NCBI RefSeq assembly: GCF_024345535.1
Contig: NZ_JAGQBH010000001.1
Coordinates: forward strand, 310,001-374,000
DNA: 64,000 nt
Reading direction: 5' to 3'
Origin: Cyanobium sp. N.Huapi 1H5
Lineage (GTDB): Bacteria > Cyanobacteriota > Cyanobacteriia > PCC-6307 > Cyanobiaceae
The notes beneath the pieces were generated by a model that saw nothing but the letters and a program-made list of their open reading frames with translations, was not told the DNA's origin and made no database searches. Below, piece by piece: positions 34,455-42,304 of this stretch. How positions within the stretch are numbered: the first letter of the stretch is position 1; every line of letters begins with the position of its first letter. The position numbers and the translations under genes are program-made.

Positions 34455-35444
34455 ATGAACCCCCTGCTCTCCGCGCAACCGGCCCCGGAACGCCGCGAGG
34501 CCATCGGCCGGGCCGGCCTGGGCAGCCTGCTGGCGATCGCCGCCGAGGGCGGGCCGCCCAGCCCCATGGCCCTGCGCACCATCACGGCCATCCGCGACCA
34601 CCTGATCCGGCTGCCCATTCCGCTCGAGGAGCTCGAGCCCCTCACGCCGGAGCAGCTGGCGGCGGCGGTGCCGGAGCCCGAGTGGCGCGAGCGGATCCTG
34701 CGCGGCATGACCGTGCTGGCCCTGCTCGAGGACTCCCCTGGCGAGGCCCGCCTGGCCCGGCTGGAGGCCACGGCCCGGGCGCTGGCCATCGATGACGCCC
34801 CGGTGCAGGCCTTCCGCCACGTGCTCGATCACCAGTTCAACCTGGTGCGCCTCGACATCATGCGGCGGGGGTTCCAGCGGGGGGCCGCCGCGGCCTACGT
34901 GCGCGATGAGGGCCCCGCCGGCGCCCTGCAGATCGCCCGCTCGCTGCTGAAGCAGGAGGATCCCGCCCTCGCCCGCCGCTACCGGGGCCTGGCGGAACTG
35001 CCCCACGGCAGCCTCGGCCGGGCCTACCTGGCCTTCATCGATGCCAACGGCTTCAGCGTTCCCGGCGAGCTGGGCGGGCCGCCGCCCCCGGTGGTGCGCC
35101 ACGACTGCTGCCACGTCCTCGGTGGCTACGGCACCAGCCCCAGCGAGGAATGCGGCGTGCTCGGCTTCCAGGCCGGCTTCGGCCGCAATGACCCCTTCTT
35201 CACGATCCTGTTCGGCCTGGCCCAGTTCCAGCTGGGCATCGGCTCCACTCCCGTCACGGCGGCCGAGACCGGCCAGGCAGATCCGGAGGTGATCTTCCGC
35301 GGCCTGGAGCACGGCCTCGGCGTCACCCGGGACCTGATCAGCGACTGGGATCCCTGGGACGACTTTCCCCTGCCCCTGGAGGAGGTGCGCCGCCAGTACG
35401 GCATCCGGCCGCGTCAGGCGGTGGGGGCAGACCCGGCAGCGTGA
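34455..35444 (+). CDS. Coq4-like protein with TerB-like N-terminal part
   Basis: 329 residues. The middle part looks like a TerB-type helical bundle (MTVLALLEDSPGEARLARLE). The C-terminal part carries RHDCCH at 215-220 with Glu231/232, the HDxxH-x11-E zinc motif of the Coq4 family, within a Coq4-like context (HVLGGYGTSPSEE). Eukaryotic Coq4 acts on a quinone precursor; the role of bacterial relatives is unknown. It begins six bases after katG, so an oxidative-stress link is plausible. Its 3' end overlaps the DUF1971 gene on the other strand by 107 bases. Confidence 0.7.
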   Translation: MNPLLSAQPAPERREAIGRAGLGSLLAIAAEGGPPSPMALRTITAIRDHLIRLPIPLEELEPLTPEQLAAAVPEPEWRERILRGMTVLALLEDSPGEARLARLEATARALAIDDAPVQAFRHVLDHQFNLVRLDIMRRGFQRGAAAAYVRDEGPAGALQIARSLLKQEDPALARRYRGLAELPHGSLGRAYLAFIDANGFSVPGELGGPPPPVVRHDCCHVLGGYGTSPSEECGVLGFQAGFGRNDPFFTILFGLAQFQLGIGSTPVTAAETGQADPEVIFRGLEHGLGVTRDLISDWDPWDDFPLPLEEVRRQYGIRPRQAVGADPAA

Positions 35445-35733
35445 GCGGCGGTCCGGCCCGGAGGAACTCGACGTAGAACCGCACGCCGGGGCCGGGCTCT
35501 GCCTGATGCAGTTGGGTGGGCGCCACGAGGCCGGGCCGCTCGGGGGTCAGCACCACCAGCTCCTCGTCCGGCTCCAGAAACCGGAACGGCAGCGAGCCCT
35601 CCAGGACCACGACCCGGGCCCACACCCCCGCTTTGGTGCTGTGCTGCGCCCGCAGACCCGCCGGCACGGTCTGCGCGTCAAAGGTGGGCGTACGTTTGTA
35701 GGGCGTCAGGCCGCCGGGGAGATCAGCGCGCAT
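35338..35733 (-). CDS. DUF1971 (TehB C-terminal-like) protein
   Basis: 131 residues. Residues 12-92 match the small beta-barrel domain DUF1971, found also in some TehB tellurite-resistance proteins: PYKRTPTFDAQTVPAGL, then HSTKAGVWARVVVLEG and VRFYVEFLR. The remaining about 38 residues are Pro/Gly-rich and lie antisense to the end of the Coq4-like gene, so they may not be conserved. Function unknown; a stress link is suggested by its katG neighbourhood. Confidence 0.75.
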   Translation of the reverse strand: MRADLPGGLTPYKRTPTFDAQTVPAGLRAQHSTKAGVWARVVVLEGSLPFRFLEPDEELVVLTPERPGLVAPTQLHQAEPGPGVRFYVEFLRAGPPLTLPGLPPPPDAAGCRTGGAPPPGAGESRPRDPSR

Positions 35734-35767
35734 CGGAGACTCCAGAGGCCGTCGGCTGGTGTCCGTC

Positions 35768-37006
35768 CTAGCCAGGGCGACCGGCTCCGGACTGCTTCCC
35801 CAGAAACGCCCGCACCGCCGGATCGTCCGCCAGGGCGATGGCGCGCCGGTAGGCCTGCTGCGCCTGGCTGGCCTGGCCGGTCCGCTGCAGCAGGTGGGCC
35901 CGCAGCGCCCACCAGGGCTGGTGCTCCCGCAGGGCCGGCTCGGCGGCCGCCAGGGCGTCCAGTTCGGCCAGGGCGCCGGCGGGACCCGCCAGCTCGGCCA
36001 GGACGGCGATCCGGCTCACCCGCCCCCCCGCACTCGGGGCCATGGCCAGCAGGGCGTCGTAGAGCCCCAGCAGGGCCGGCCAGTCGATCGTGCCGCTGAC
36101 GGCGCGATGGGCATGGAGCGACTGGATCGCCGCCTCCAGCTGGAAGCGCCCGGGCCGGCCCGCCCGGGAGGCCTGGGTCAGGGCCGCCTCGGCTTCGGCG
36201 ATCAGGGCGGCGTCCCACTGCCCCGGCTCCTGCTCCAGCAGCGGCACGTAGCTGCCGTCGGCGGCCCGCCGGGCCCCGTGGCGCGCCTCGCAATGCAGAA
36301 GCAGGGCGAGCAGGCCGCGGGCCTCCGGCTCCTCGGGCAGCAGGGCGGCGCACAGCCGCGCCAGCAGCACCGCCTCCTGGGTCAGGCCCCGGTCGCGGCC
36401 ATCGCCGCCCATGCCATTCCAGCCGCTGGTGTAGGCGGCGTAGATCGCCTGCAGCACCGCCGCCGAGCGGGCCGGCAGCGCCTCGACGTCCGGCAGCACG
36501 AAGGGGATGCCGGCGTCGCGGATCTTGGCCTTGGCCCGCACCAGCCGCTGACCCATGGTGGCCGGAGCCACCAGGAAGGCGGCGGCGATACGGGAGGCGT
36601 TGAGGCCCAGGACGGTCTGGAGCATCAGCGGCGCCTGGATCCCCGGATCGATCGCCGGGTGGGCGCAGAGGAACAGCAGCCGCAGCCGCTCGTCAGGAAT
36701 CTCCATGGCGTTCTCAGGAGTTTCGGGATCCGTGCCGGGGGCCGCGGCGTCCAGCTCCGGCAGCAGCATCTCCAGGGTCCGGTCCCGGCGGGCCCGGTCG
36801 ATCAGACGCCGCCGAGCCACCACCAGCAGCCAGGCTTCGGGGGCTCGGGGAACCCCCTCGCTGGGCCAGCGCCGCAGGGCGGCGAGGAAGGCATCGCCCA
36901 GGGCATCCTCCGCCGCCGCCACATCGCCGCAGCGGGCGGTGAGCCAGGCCACCAGCTTGCCGAAGGACTGCCGTGCCGCCAGCTCCGCCGCCCGCTGCCC
37001 CTCCAT
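35768..37006 (-). CDS. ECF sigma factor with TPR-like C-terminal domain (ECF42-like)
   Basis: 412 residues from the ATG at 37004-37006. The sigma-2 region (RCGDVAAAEDALGDAFLAALRRWP, then PEAWLLVVARRRLIDRARR) and the sigma-4 region with VLGLNASRIAAAFLVAPATMGQRLVRAKAKIR are clear. A long helical extension (about 180-405, including a TPR-like end QAQQAYRRAIAL) is characteristic of ECF42. Those sigma factors are encoded with DGPF/YCII proteins, and such a gene ends one base upstream. No anti-sigma factor is seen, as usual for the group; the C-terminal domain is thought to do the regulating. Confidence 0.88.
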   Translation of the reverse strand: MEGQRAAELAARQSFGKLVAWLTARCGDVAAAEDALGDAFLAALRRWPSEGVPRAPEAWLLVVARRRLIDRARRDRTLEMLLPELDAAAPGTDPETPENAMEIPDERLRLLFLCAHPAIDPGIQAPLMLQTVLGLNASRIAAAFLVAPATMGQRLVRAKAKIRDAGIPFVLPDVEALPARSAAVLQAIYAAYTSGWNGMGGDGRDRGLTQEAVLLARLCAALLPEEPEARGLLALLLHCEARHGARRAADGSYVPLLEQEPGQWDAALIAEAEAALTQASRAGRPGRFQLEAAIQSLHAHRAVSGTIDWPALLGLYDALLAMAPSAGGRVSRIAVLAELAGPAGALAELDALAAAEPALREHQPWWALRAHLLQRTGQASQAQQAYRRAIALADDPAVRAFLGKQSGAGRPG

Positions 37007-37007
37007 C

Positions 37008-37349
37008 TCAGGGGGCTTCCATGGCGAGCACGGGCCGCACCTCCACGGCGCAGCGCTCCGCCGCCGGGCAGCGGGCGGCCCAGGTGAGGGCGGCATCGAG
37101 GTCGGGCACATCGATCAGGAAGAAGCCGCCCAGCTGCTCCTTGCTGTCGGGGAAGGGCCCGTCCTGCACCTGCCGGTCGCCGTGGCGCAGGCGCACGGTG
37201 GTGGCGGTGTGGGGGGATTGCAGGGCCTCGCCACCGGCCATGTGGCCGGCCTCGGCCAGGGCCTGGGAGTAGGCGGCATAGGCCGGCATCAGGCCGGGAC
37301 GGTCGGCGAAGTCCTGCTCGCTTTCGTAGATCAGAACGGCGTACTGCAT
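37008..37349 (-). CDS. YCII / DGPF domain protein
   Basis: 113 residues from the ATG at 37347-37349. A ferredoxin-like YCII fold starting QYAVLIYESE and carrying the DGPF motif (QVQDGPFPDSKEQLGGFFLI). Proteins of this type are typical partners and targets of ECF42 sigma factors. Enzymatic activity is unknown, though the conserved His-Asp pair of the wider family suggests catalysis. It is the first gene of a pair with the sigma factor, one base between them. Confidence 0.88.
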   Translation of the reverse strand: MQYAVLIYESEQDFADRPGLMPAYAAYSQALAEAGHMAGGEALQSPHTATTVRLRHGDRQVQDGPFPDSKEQLGGFFLIDVPDLDAALTWAARCPAAERCAVEVRPVLAMEAP

Positions 37350-37471
37350 GGTGGGGACTCGATAGGTTGGTGGGGGACACACTCCCGAAGGGCCTGCGTC
37401 ATCTCCATGACGGACGGCGGGCCGCCATTTCGACAGAATCGATCCGTTCCGCCCAACCCCGTGTGCCCTCC

Positions 37472-37738
37472 ATGCCCAAGGTCGAGATCTACACCTGGCG
37501 CTTCTGCCCCTTCTGCATCCGGGCCAAGCAGCTCCTCGACCGCAAGGGCGTGGCCTACGAGGAGTACGTGATCGACGGCGATGAGGACGCCCGCGACGCG
37601 ATGGTGGCCCGGGGCAGCGACGGCCGCCGCTCGGTGCCCCAGGTCTTCATTGATGGGGCCCATGTGGGCGGCTGCGACGACCTCTACGCCCTCGAGCGCC
37701 AGGGCCGCCTGGATGCGCTGCTGGCCGTCGCCAGCTAG
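37472..37738 (+). CDS. grxC: Glutaredoxin 3
   Basis: 88 residues from the ATG at 37472-37474. The thioredoxin fold has the dithiol active site CPFC at 12-15, cis-Pro in SVPQVFI, and the glutathione-binding GGCDD. It reduces disulphides and mixed glutathione disulphides in the cytoplasm. Normal length. Its stop overlaps the convergent VOC gene by four bases. Confidence 0.93.
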   Translation: MPKVEIYTWRFCPFCIRAKQLLDRKGVAYEEYVIDGDEDARDAMVARGSDGRRSVPQVFIDGAHVGGCDDLYALERQGRLDALLAVAS

Positions 37739-38184
37739 GGGGCGCCGCCCCCCTTCCATTCCGCCAGCTCCACGGTGATGCCCTCCGGGCCGCGCAGGAA
37801 GACCAGCTTGCGGTGGTGGAAGTCCATGACAGCGTTGCGGAGCTCCACACCCCCGGCCCGCAGCCGGGCCACCGTGGCCTCCAGGTCGTCGACGGCGAAG
37901 CAGATGTGGTTGAACCCCACCCGGGCCAGGTTGTCCATGGCCGGCTCGGGCAGGGGCTCCGGGTGGCGGTAGTGCAGCAGCTGCACCTCCAGCCGCGGCG
38001 TGGCGCCGGCCAGCACGAGCGTCACGTGGTCGGCCTCGATGCCCTCCACCCCCATGTAGTCGGAAAACTGGGGCCCGCTGATCAGCACGGCCTTGTCCTC
38101 GACGAAGCCCAGCAGGCCGAAGAAGTGCCGGGCCGCCGCCAGGTCGCGAACGACGACGGTGACGTGGTCGAAATGCCGGATCAT
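37735..38184 (-). CDS. VOC family dioxygenase/lyase-like protein
   Basis: 149 residues with the duplicated beta-alpha-beta-beta-beta module of vicinal-oxygen-chelate enzymes. Probable metal ligands are His5 in RHFDHVTV, His near residue 92 in GFNHICFAV, and Glu near 138 in GITVELAEW. Substrate unknown; glyoxalase I, fosfomycin resistance and ring-cleavage enzymes share the fold. Not clustered with a pathway. Confidence 0.85.
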   Translation of the reverse strand: MIRHFDHVTVVVRDLAAARHFFGLLGFVEDKAVLISGPQFSDYMGVEGIEADHVTLVLAGATPRLEVQLLHYRHPEPLPEPAMDNLARVGFNHICFAVDDLEATVARLRAGGVELRNAVMDFHHRKLVFLRGPEGITVELAEWKGGGAP

Positions 38185-38307
38185 GGGCGCCGCCTCGCTC
38201 CAACGCTGGCCCGATTCTCGCCGGGCCCGGCGCCATCCGGAGGTAGCCCCAGGCCCCCCACCCGGGGATCCCAGCGGCCAGAGTGAGGGTCAACTTCGGC
38301 CGGCCCG

Positions 38308-40566
38308 ATGAGCGACAACGCCAGCCCCGCCGATGCCGCCACGCCCGGCCAGGGCGGCGGCTGGCCCCTGATCGACGGCTGGGCCAAGGCCACCCTCTCG
38401 CCGCGGGGGCCGAAGCTCTGGCAGACCCTCAACCACAAGAGCGCCTGCCTCTCCTGCGCCTGGGGCACCGGCGGCCAGCATGGCGGCTTCATCGACGAAC
38501 TCGGAGAGCCGCTGCAGCGCTGCCTCAAGAGCGTCGAGGCGATCATGGCCGAGCTGCAGCCCGCGGTGAGCGAGGGGGTGTTCGGCACCCGCAGCCTGGC
38601 GGACCTCCAGCTGCTCTCCTCGATGGAGGCCGACCGTCTCGGCCGCCTCAGCCACCCCCTGCTGCTGCGCGAGGGCGGCAGCCACTACGAGCGCATCGGC
38701 TGGGACGACGTGTTCGCCATCGCCGAGGCCGCCTTCCAGCGCCCGCCGGAGCGGGTGGCCTCCTACAGCTCGGGCCGCTCCTCCAACGAGGCCGCCTACC
38801 TGCTGCAGCTGCTGCTGCGGGCCATGGGCTCCAACAACCTGGCCGACTGCTCCGACCTCTGCCACGCCCCCTCCACCGTGGGGCTCAATGCCGTCTTCGG
38901 CTCCGGCACCTCGATGGTGAGCCTGGAGAGCCTGCAGCAGGCGGATTGCGTGGTGCTGGTGGGCTCCAACGCCCCGGCCAACCACCCGCGGCTGATGAAC
39001 GAGCTGATCAAGCTGCGCCAGCGGGGCGGCACGGTGATCGTGATCAACCCGGTGATCGAGGTGGGGCTGCTCAAGTTCGGCTCCCCCGCCTTCCCGATCC
39101 GCTCGATGCTGGCGGGCTCGGAGATCGCATCCCTGTTCCTGCAGCCCGTGCCCGGCAGCGACACGGCCGTGTTCCTGGGGCTGCAGAAGGCCCTTCTGGA
39201 GGCCGGCGCCGTGAAACGGGATTTTCTGGCCGCCCATGCCGAGGGCTGGGAGGCGCTGCTGGCGCAGCTGGAGAGCACTTCCTGGGAGGCGATCACCGCC
39301 AGCTGCGGCCTCAGCCGCCAGGAGCTGGAGCACGCCGCCGCCGTGGTCGCCGCGGCCCGGGGCGTGGTGTTCGCCTGGGCGATGGGGATCACCCACCACG
39401 CCAATGGCATCGACAACGTGCAGGCGATCGCCAACACCGCCCTGCTCAGCGGCAACGTCGGCCGGCCCGGCGCCGGCACCATGCCGATCCGGGGCCACTC
39501 CAACGTGCAGGGCTTCGGCTCGATGGGGGTCACCGTCAAGCTGCGGGCGGAGATGCAGCAGGCCCTCGAGCAGCTGCTGGGCCGGCCCCTGAGCCGGGTG
39601 CCCGGCTACGACACCCGCGCCCTGATCGAGGCCGCAGGCGCCGGCCGGGTCGACAGCCTGCTGTGCCTGGGGGGCAACCTCTGGGGCGCCAACCCCGACA
39701 GCGGCGAGGCGAAGCGGGCCCTGGGCCGCATCGACACGATCCTGTATCTGGCCACCAAGCCCAACCAGGGCCATTTCCATGGCCTGGCGGCCCGCCAGAC
39801 CCTGGTGCTGCCGGTGTTCAACCGCTTCGAGACGCCGCACCGCACCACCACCGAATCGGGCAACAACTACGTGCGCCTCAACGAGCCGGGCTCCACCCAC
39901 CTGCGCGGCGCCGACCTGATCAGCGAGGTGGCGTTCCTGGCCGAGCTGGCCCGGCGCCGGATGGGCAGCGATCCGATCGACTGGGGGCGCCTGCAGGATC
40001 CGTCCTACGTGCGGGAACTGATCGGCCGCACCGTGCCCGGCTACGGCCCGATCGCCCGCATCGATGCCACCCGGCAGGAATTCAGCGTCGAGGGACGCCT
40101 GTTCGACTCCCCCCACTTCCCCACCCCCAGCGGCCGGGCCCGGGTGGCGCCCACCCCCCTGCCCGAACTCACGCTGCCGGAAGCGGACCACTTCGGCGGC
40201 CTCGGGCCGGGGGAAGGGGGCCTGGTGCTGGCCCTGATCACGGCCCGCAGCTACGGCCAGCACAACACCGTGGTCTACAAAGCCGGCGACAGCTACCGGG
40301 GCATGCCCCACCGCCACACGATCCTGATGAACCGGGCCGACCTGCGCCGCTGCGGCCTGGCGGCCCACCAGCGGGTGACGGTGCAGGGGGAGGCGGGCGC
40401 CCTGGAGGGGGTGGAGATCATCCCCGGCGAGATCCGCGAGGGGGCGGCGCTGATGTTCTACCCCGAGGTGAACGTGATCATGAAGGCCGTCATCGACCCC
40501 CGCTGCGGCACCCCGGCCTTCAAGCGGGTGCCGGTGCTGGTGCGGGGTCCGGTGGCTGCAGGGTGA
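38308..40566 (+). CDS. Molybdopterin oxidoreductase, YdeP/FdhF-like
   Basis: 752 residues. The start of the domain (LWQTLNHKSACLSCAWGTGG) and the order of the molybdopterin-binding segments (SYSSGRSSNEAAYLLQLLLR; LPVFNRFETPHRTTTESGN; ALITARSYGQHNTVVYKAGD) match the YdeP family of formate-dehydrogenase-alpha-like proteins. It appears to lack the standard N-terminal 4Fe-4S Cys cluster of nitrate and formate enzymes. E. coli YdeP aids acid resistance; the reaction is not known. It needs the cofactor made by the moa/mob genes in this window. Its 3' end overlaps the facing response-regulator gene by 47 bases. Confidence 0.85.
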   Translation: MSDNASPADAATPGQGGGWPLIDGWAKATLSPRGPKLWQTLNHKSACLSCAWGTGGQHGGFIDELGEPLQRCLKSVEAIMAELQPAVSEGVFGTRSLADLQLLSSMEADRLGRLSHPLLLREGGSHYERIGWDDVFAIAEAAFQRPPERVASYSSGRSSNEAAYLLQLLLRAMGSNNLADCSDLCHAPSTVGLNAVFGSGTSMVSLESLQQADCVVLVGSNAPANHPRLMNELIKLRQRGGTVIVINPVIEVGLLKFGSPAFPIRSMLAGSEIASLFLQPVPGSDTAVFLGLQKALLEAGAVKRDFLAAHAEGWEALLAQLESTSWEAITASCGLSRQELEHAAAVVAAARGVVFAWAMGITHHANGIDNVQAIANTALLSGNVGRPGAGTMPIRGHSNVQGFGSMGVTVKLRAEMQQALEQLLGRPLSRVPGYDTRALIEAAGAGRVDSLLCLGGNLWGANPDSGEAKRALGRIDTILYLATKPNQGHFHGLAARQTLVLPVFNRFETPHRTTTESGNNYVRLNEPGSTHLRGADLISEVAFLAELARRRMGSDPIDWGRLQDPSYVRELIGRTVPGYGPIARIDATRQEFSVEGRLFDSPHFPTPSGRARVAPTPLPELTLPEADHFGGLGPGEGGLVLALITARSYGQHNTVVYKAGDSYRGMPHRHTILMNRADLRRCGLAAHQRVTVQGEAGALEGVEIIPGEIREGAALMFYPEVNVIMKAVIDPRCGTPAFKRVPVLVRGPVAAG

Positions 40567-42304
40567 AAAACAGGGCCTCGATCTCCTCACTGGGGAGGGG
40601 GCGGGAGAACAGGTAGCCCCGGCCGAATTCACAGCCCAGCTCGATGAGCAGTGCCAGCTGCTGTGCGGTGCTGATGCCCTCGGCGATCACGGCCAGGCCC
40701 AGCTGTCTGCTGAGGCTCATGATCGTGTCAACAATTTGAAGGTTTTCACTCGATTCCTCCAGCTGGCTCACGAAGGATCGATCGATCTTGAGGTTGTCGA
40801 TCGGGAAACGATTCAGGTAGCTGAGGGAGGAGTAGCCTGTGCCGAAATCATCGATGCTGATCTGGATCTTCCGCTGACGGATCTTCTGCATCAACAGCGT
40901 GGCAGCCTCCGCATCACCCATCACGGACGTTTCGGTGATTTCCAACTTGAGGGAGGCGGGATCCACCCCCGTTTCCGCCAACACAGCATCGATGTCATCA
41001 AGGAGCGTGGGGCTTTCGAACTGGCGAGCCGACAGGTTCACACTCATCGTGAGCCCGGGCCAGCCGCCATCGTGCCAGCGGCGTAGCTGCAGACACGCCT
41101 TGCGAAGAATCGTGCGCCCGACCGGCACCACCAGGCTGGAATCCTCCAGGCAAGGGATGAAGGCATCGGGAAACACCAGGCCACGGGAGGGGTGCTGCCA
41201 CCGCACCAACGCTTCGAATCCCACGATCTTGCGGGAGCCCAGATGCAGGATGGGCTGGTAGTAATTGATGAATTCCTCCCGTTCCAGAGCCCTGAGCAGG
41301 TCGTTCTCGAGAATCAGTCGATCGCGGGTGGCGAAGTGAAGCGCACGGTCAAACGTCTCAGAACCATTCTTGCCGCGCCGTTTCGCCAGATACATGGCCG
41401 CATCGGCCGCCTGGAGAATCGTTTCCGGTGAGGATACGGTCTGCATGCCCAGGGCGATGCCGATGGACATCGTCACAGGGATCTTGATCCTGCCGATGGA
41501 GAACGGAGGGAGGAAAGTCTCGCGAATCGATTCCACCCACCTCGCGATCGCCGCCGCATCGGGGGCCTCGAAGAGCAGAAAACAGAATTCATCCTCCCCC
41601 ATGCGGGCCAGCAGATCGCCGGGGCGGAGATGGTCCAGGAGGCGTTGGGCGATCGCCTTCAGCAACTGGTCGCCGACGGCATGGCCGAAGGCGCCATTCA
41701 CCCGCTTGAAGTCGTCGCAGTCGAGGTAAGCCACGGCCATCTGGGGGTTGTCGGCTCGGCAGGCCGTCGCCAACGACGTCGTCAGAAAGGCTCGGCTGGG
41801 AAGGCCGGTGAGCTGATCCTCGTAGAGCAGGCTCTTCAGTTGGGCGGTGCGTTCGTCCACCAGGCCCTCGAGCCGCGTGTTGAACGCCTCAAGCTCCTGG
41901 TACTGCTGGCGAATGCGCAGCATCGAGCGGGTGCGTGCGACCAGCTCCAGCCGGTTGATCGGTTTGCTGATGAAGTCGTCGGCGCCGGCATCCAGACAAC
42001 GGGCCAGATCCTGCCTCGAGGCCAGTGCGGTGACCATGATGATCGGCACGGCGGACCATTCCGGCATGGCCTTGAGACGGCGGCAGAGCTCCAGGCCGTC
42101 GATTCCAGGCATCATGACGTCGAGAAGAATCAGATCAGGCCGGGTGAAGGCAAGGCCGTCGAGGGCACACTGGGCTCCATTGGCATAATGAAACGCGTAG
42201 GTATTCCCAGAGACCGGTTGGCTGTGGGGGGAACTGAGCAAGGCTTCGATCACATCGAAGTTGGAGGGCTGGTCGTCAATGACCAGGATTGAGAAGGCCC
42301 CCAT
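40520..42304 (-). CDS. Response regulator with GGDEF and EAL domains
   Basis: 594 residues from the ATG at 42302-42304. A receiver domain (about 4-128) has the phospho-Asp in LILLDVMMPG and Lys in ISKPIN. A GGDEF domain (about 165-325) has the signature replaced by GEDEF (RMGEDEFCFLL), so cyclase activity is doubtful. An EAL domain (about 335-580) is intact: [35 protein letters not shown] and AEGI. It probably hydrolyses c-di-GMP under control of the giant hybrid kinase encoded just upstream, whose stop overlaps its start (TGATG). Confidence 0.92.
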   Translation of the reverse strand: MGAFSILVIDDQPSNFDVIEALLSSPHSQPVSGNTYAFHYANGAQCALDGLAFTRPDLILLDVMMPGIDGLELCRRLKAMPEWSAVPIIMVTALASRQDLARCLDAGADDFISKPINRLELVARTRSMLRIRQQYQELEAFNTRLEGLVDERTAQLKSLLYEDQLTGLPSRAFLTTSLATACRADNPQMAVAYLDCDDFKRVNGAFGHAVGDQLLKAIAQRLLDHLRPGDLLARMGEDEFCFLLFEAPDAAAIARWVESIRETFLPPFSIGRIKIPVTMSIGIALGMQTVSSPETILQAADAAMYLAKRRGKNGSETFDRALHFATRDRLILENDLLRALEREEFINYYQPILHLGSRKIVGFEALVRWQHPSRGLVFPDAFIPCLEDSSLVVPVGRTILRKACLQLRRWHDGGWPGLTMSVNLSARQFESPTLLDDIDAVLAETGVDPASLKLEITETSVMGDAEAATLLMQKIRQRKIQISIDDFGTGYSSLSYLNRFPIDNLKIDRSFVSQLEESSENLQIVDTIMSLSRQLGLAVIAEGISTAQQLALLIELGCEFGRGYLFSRPLPSEEIEALFFTLQPPDPAPAPAPA

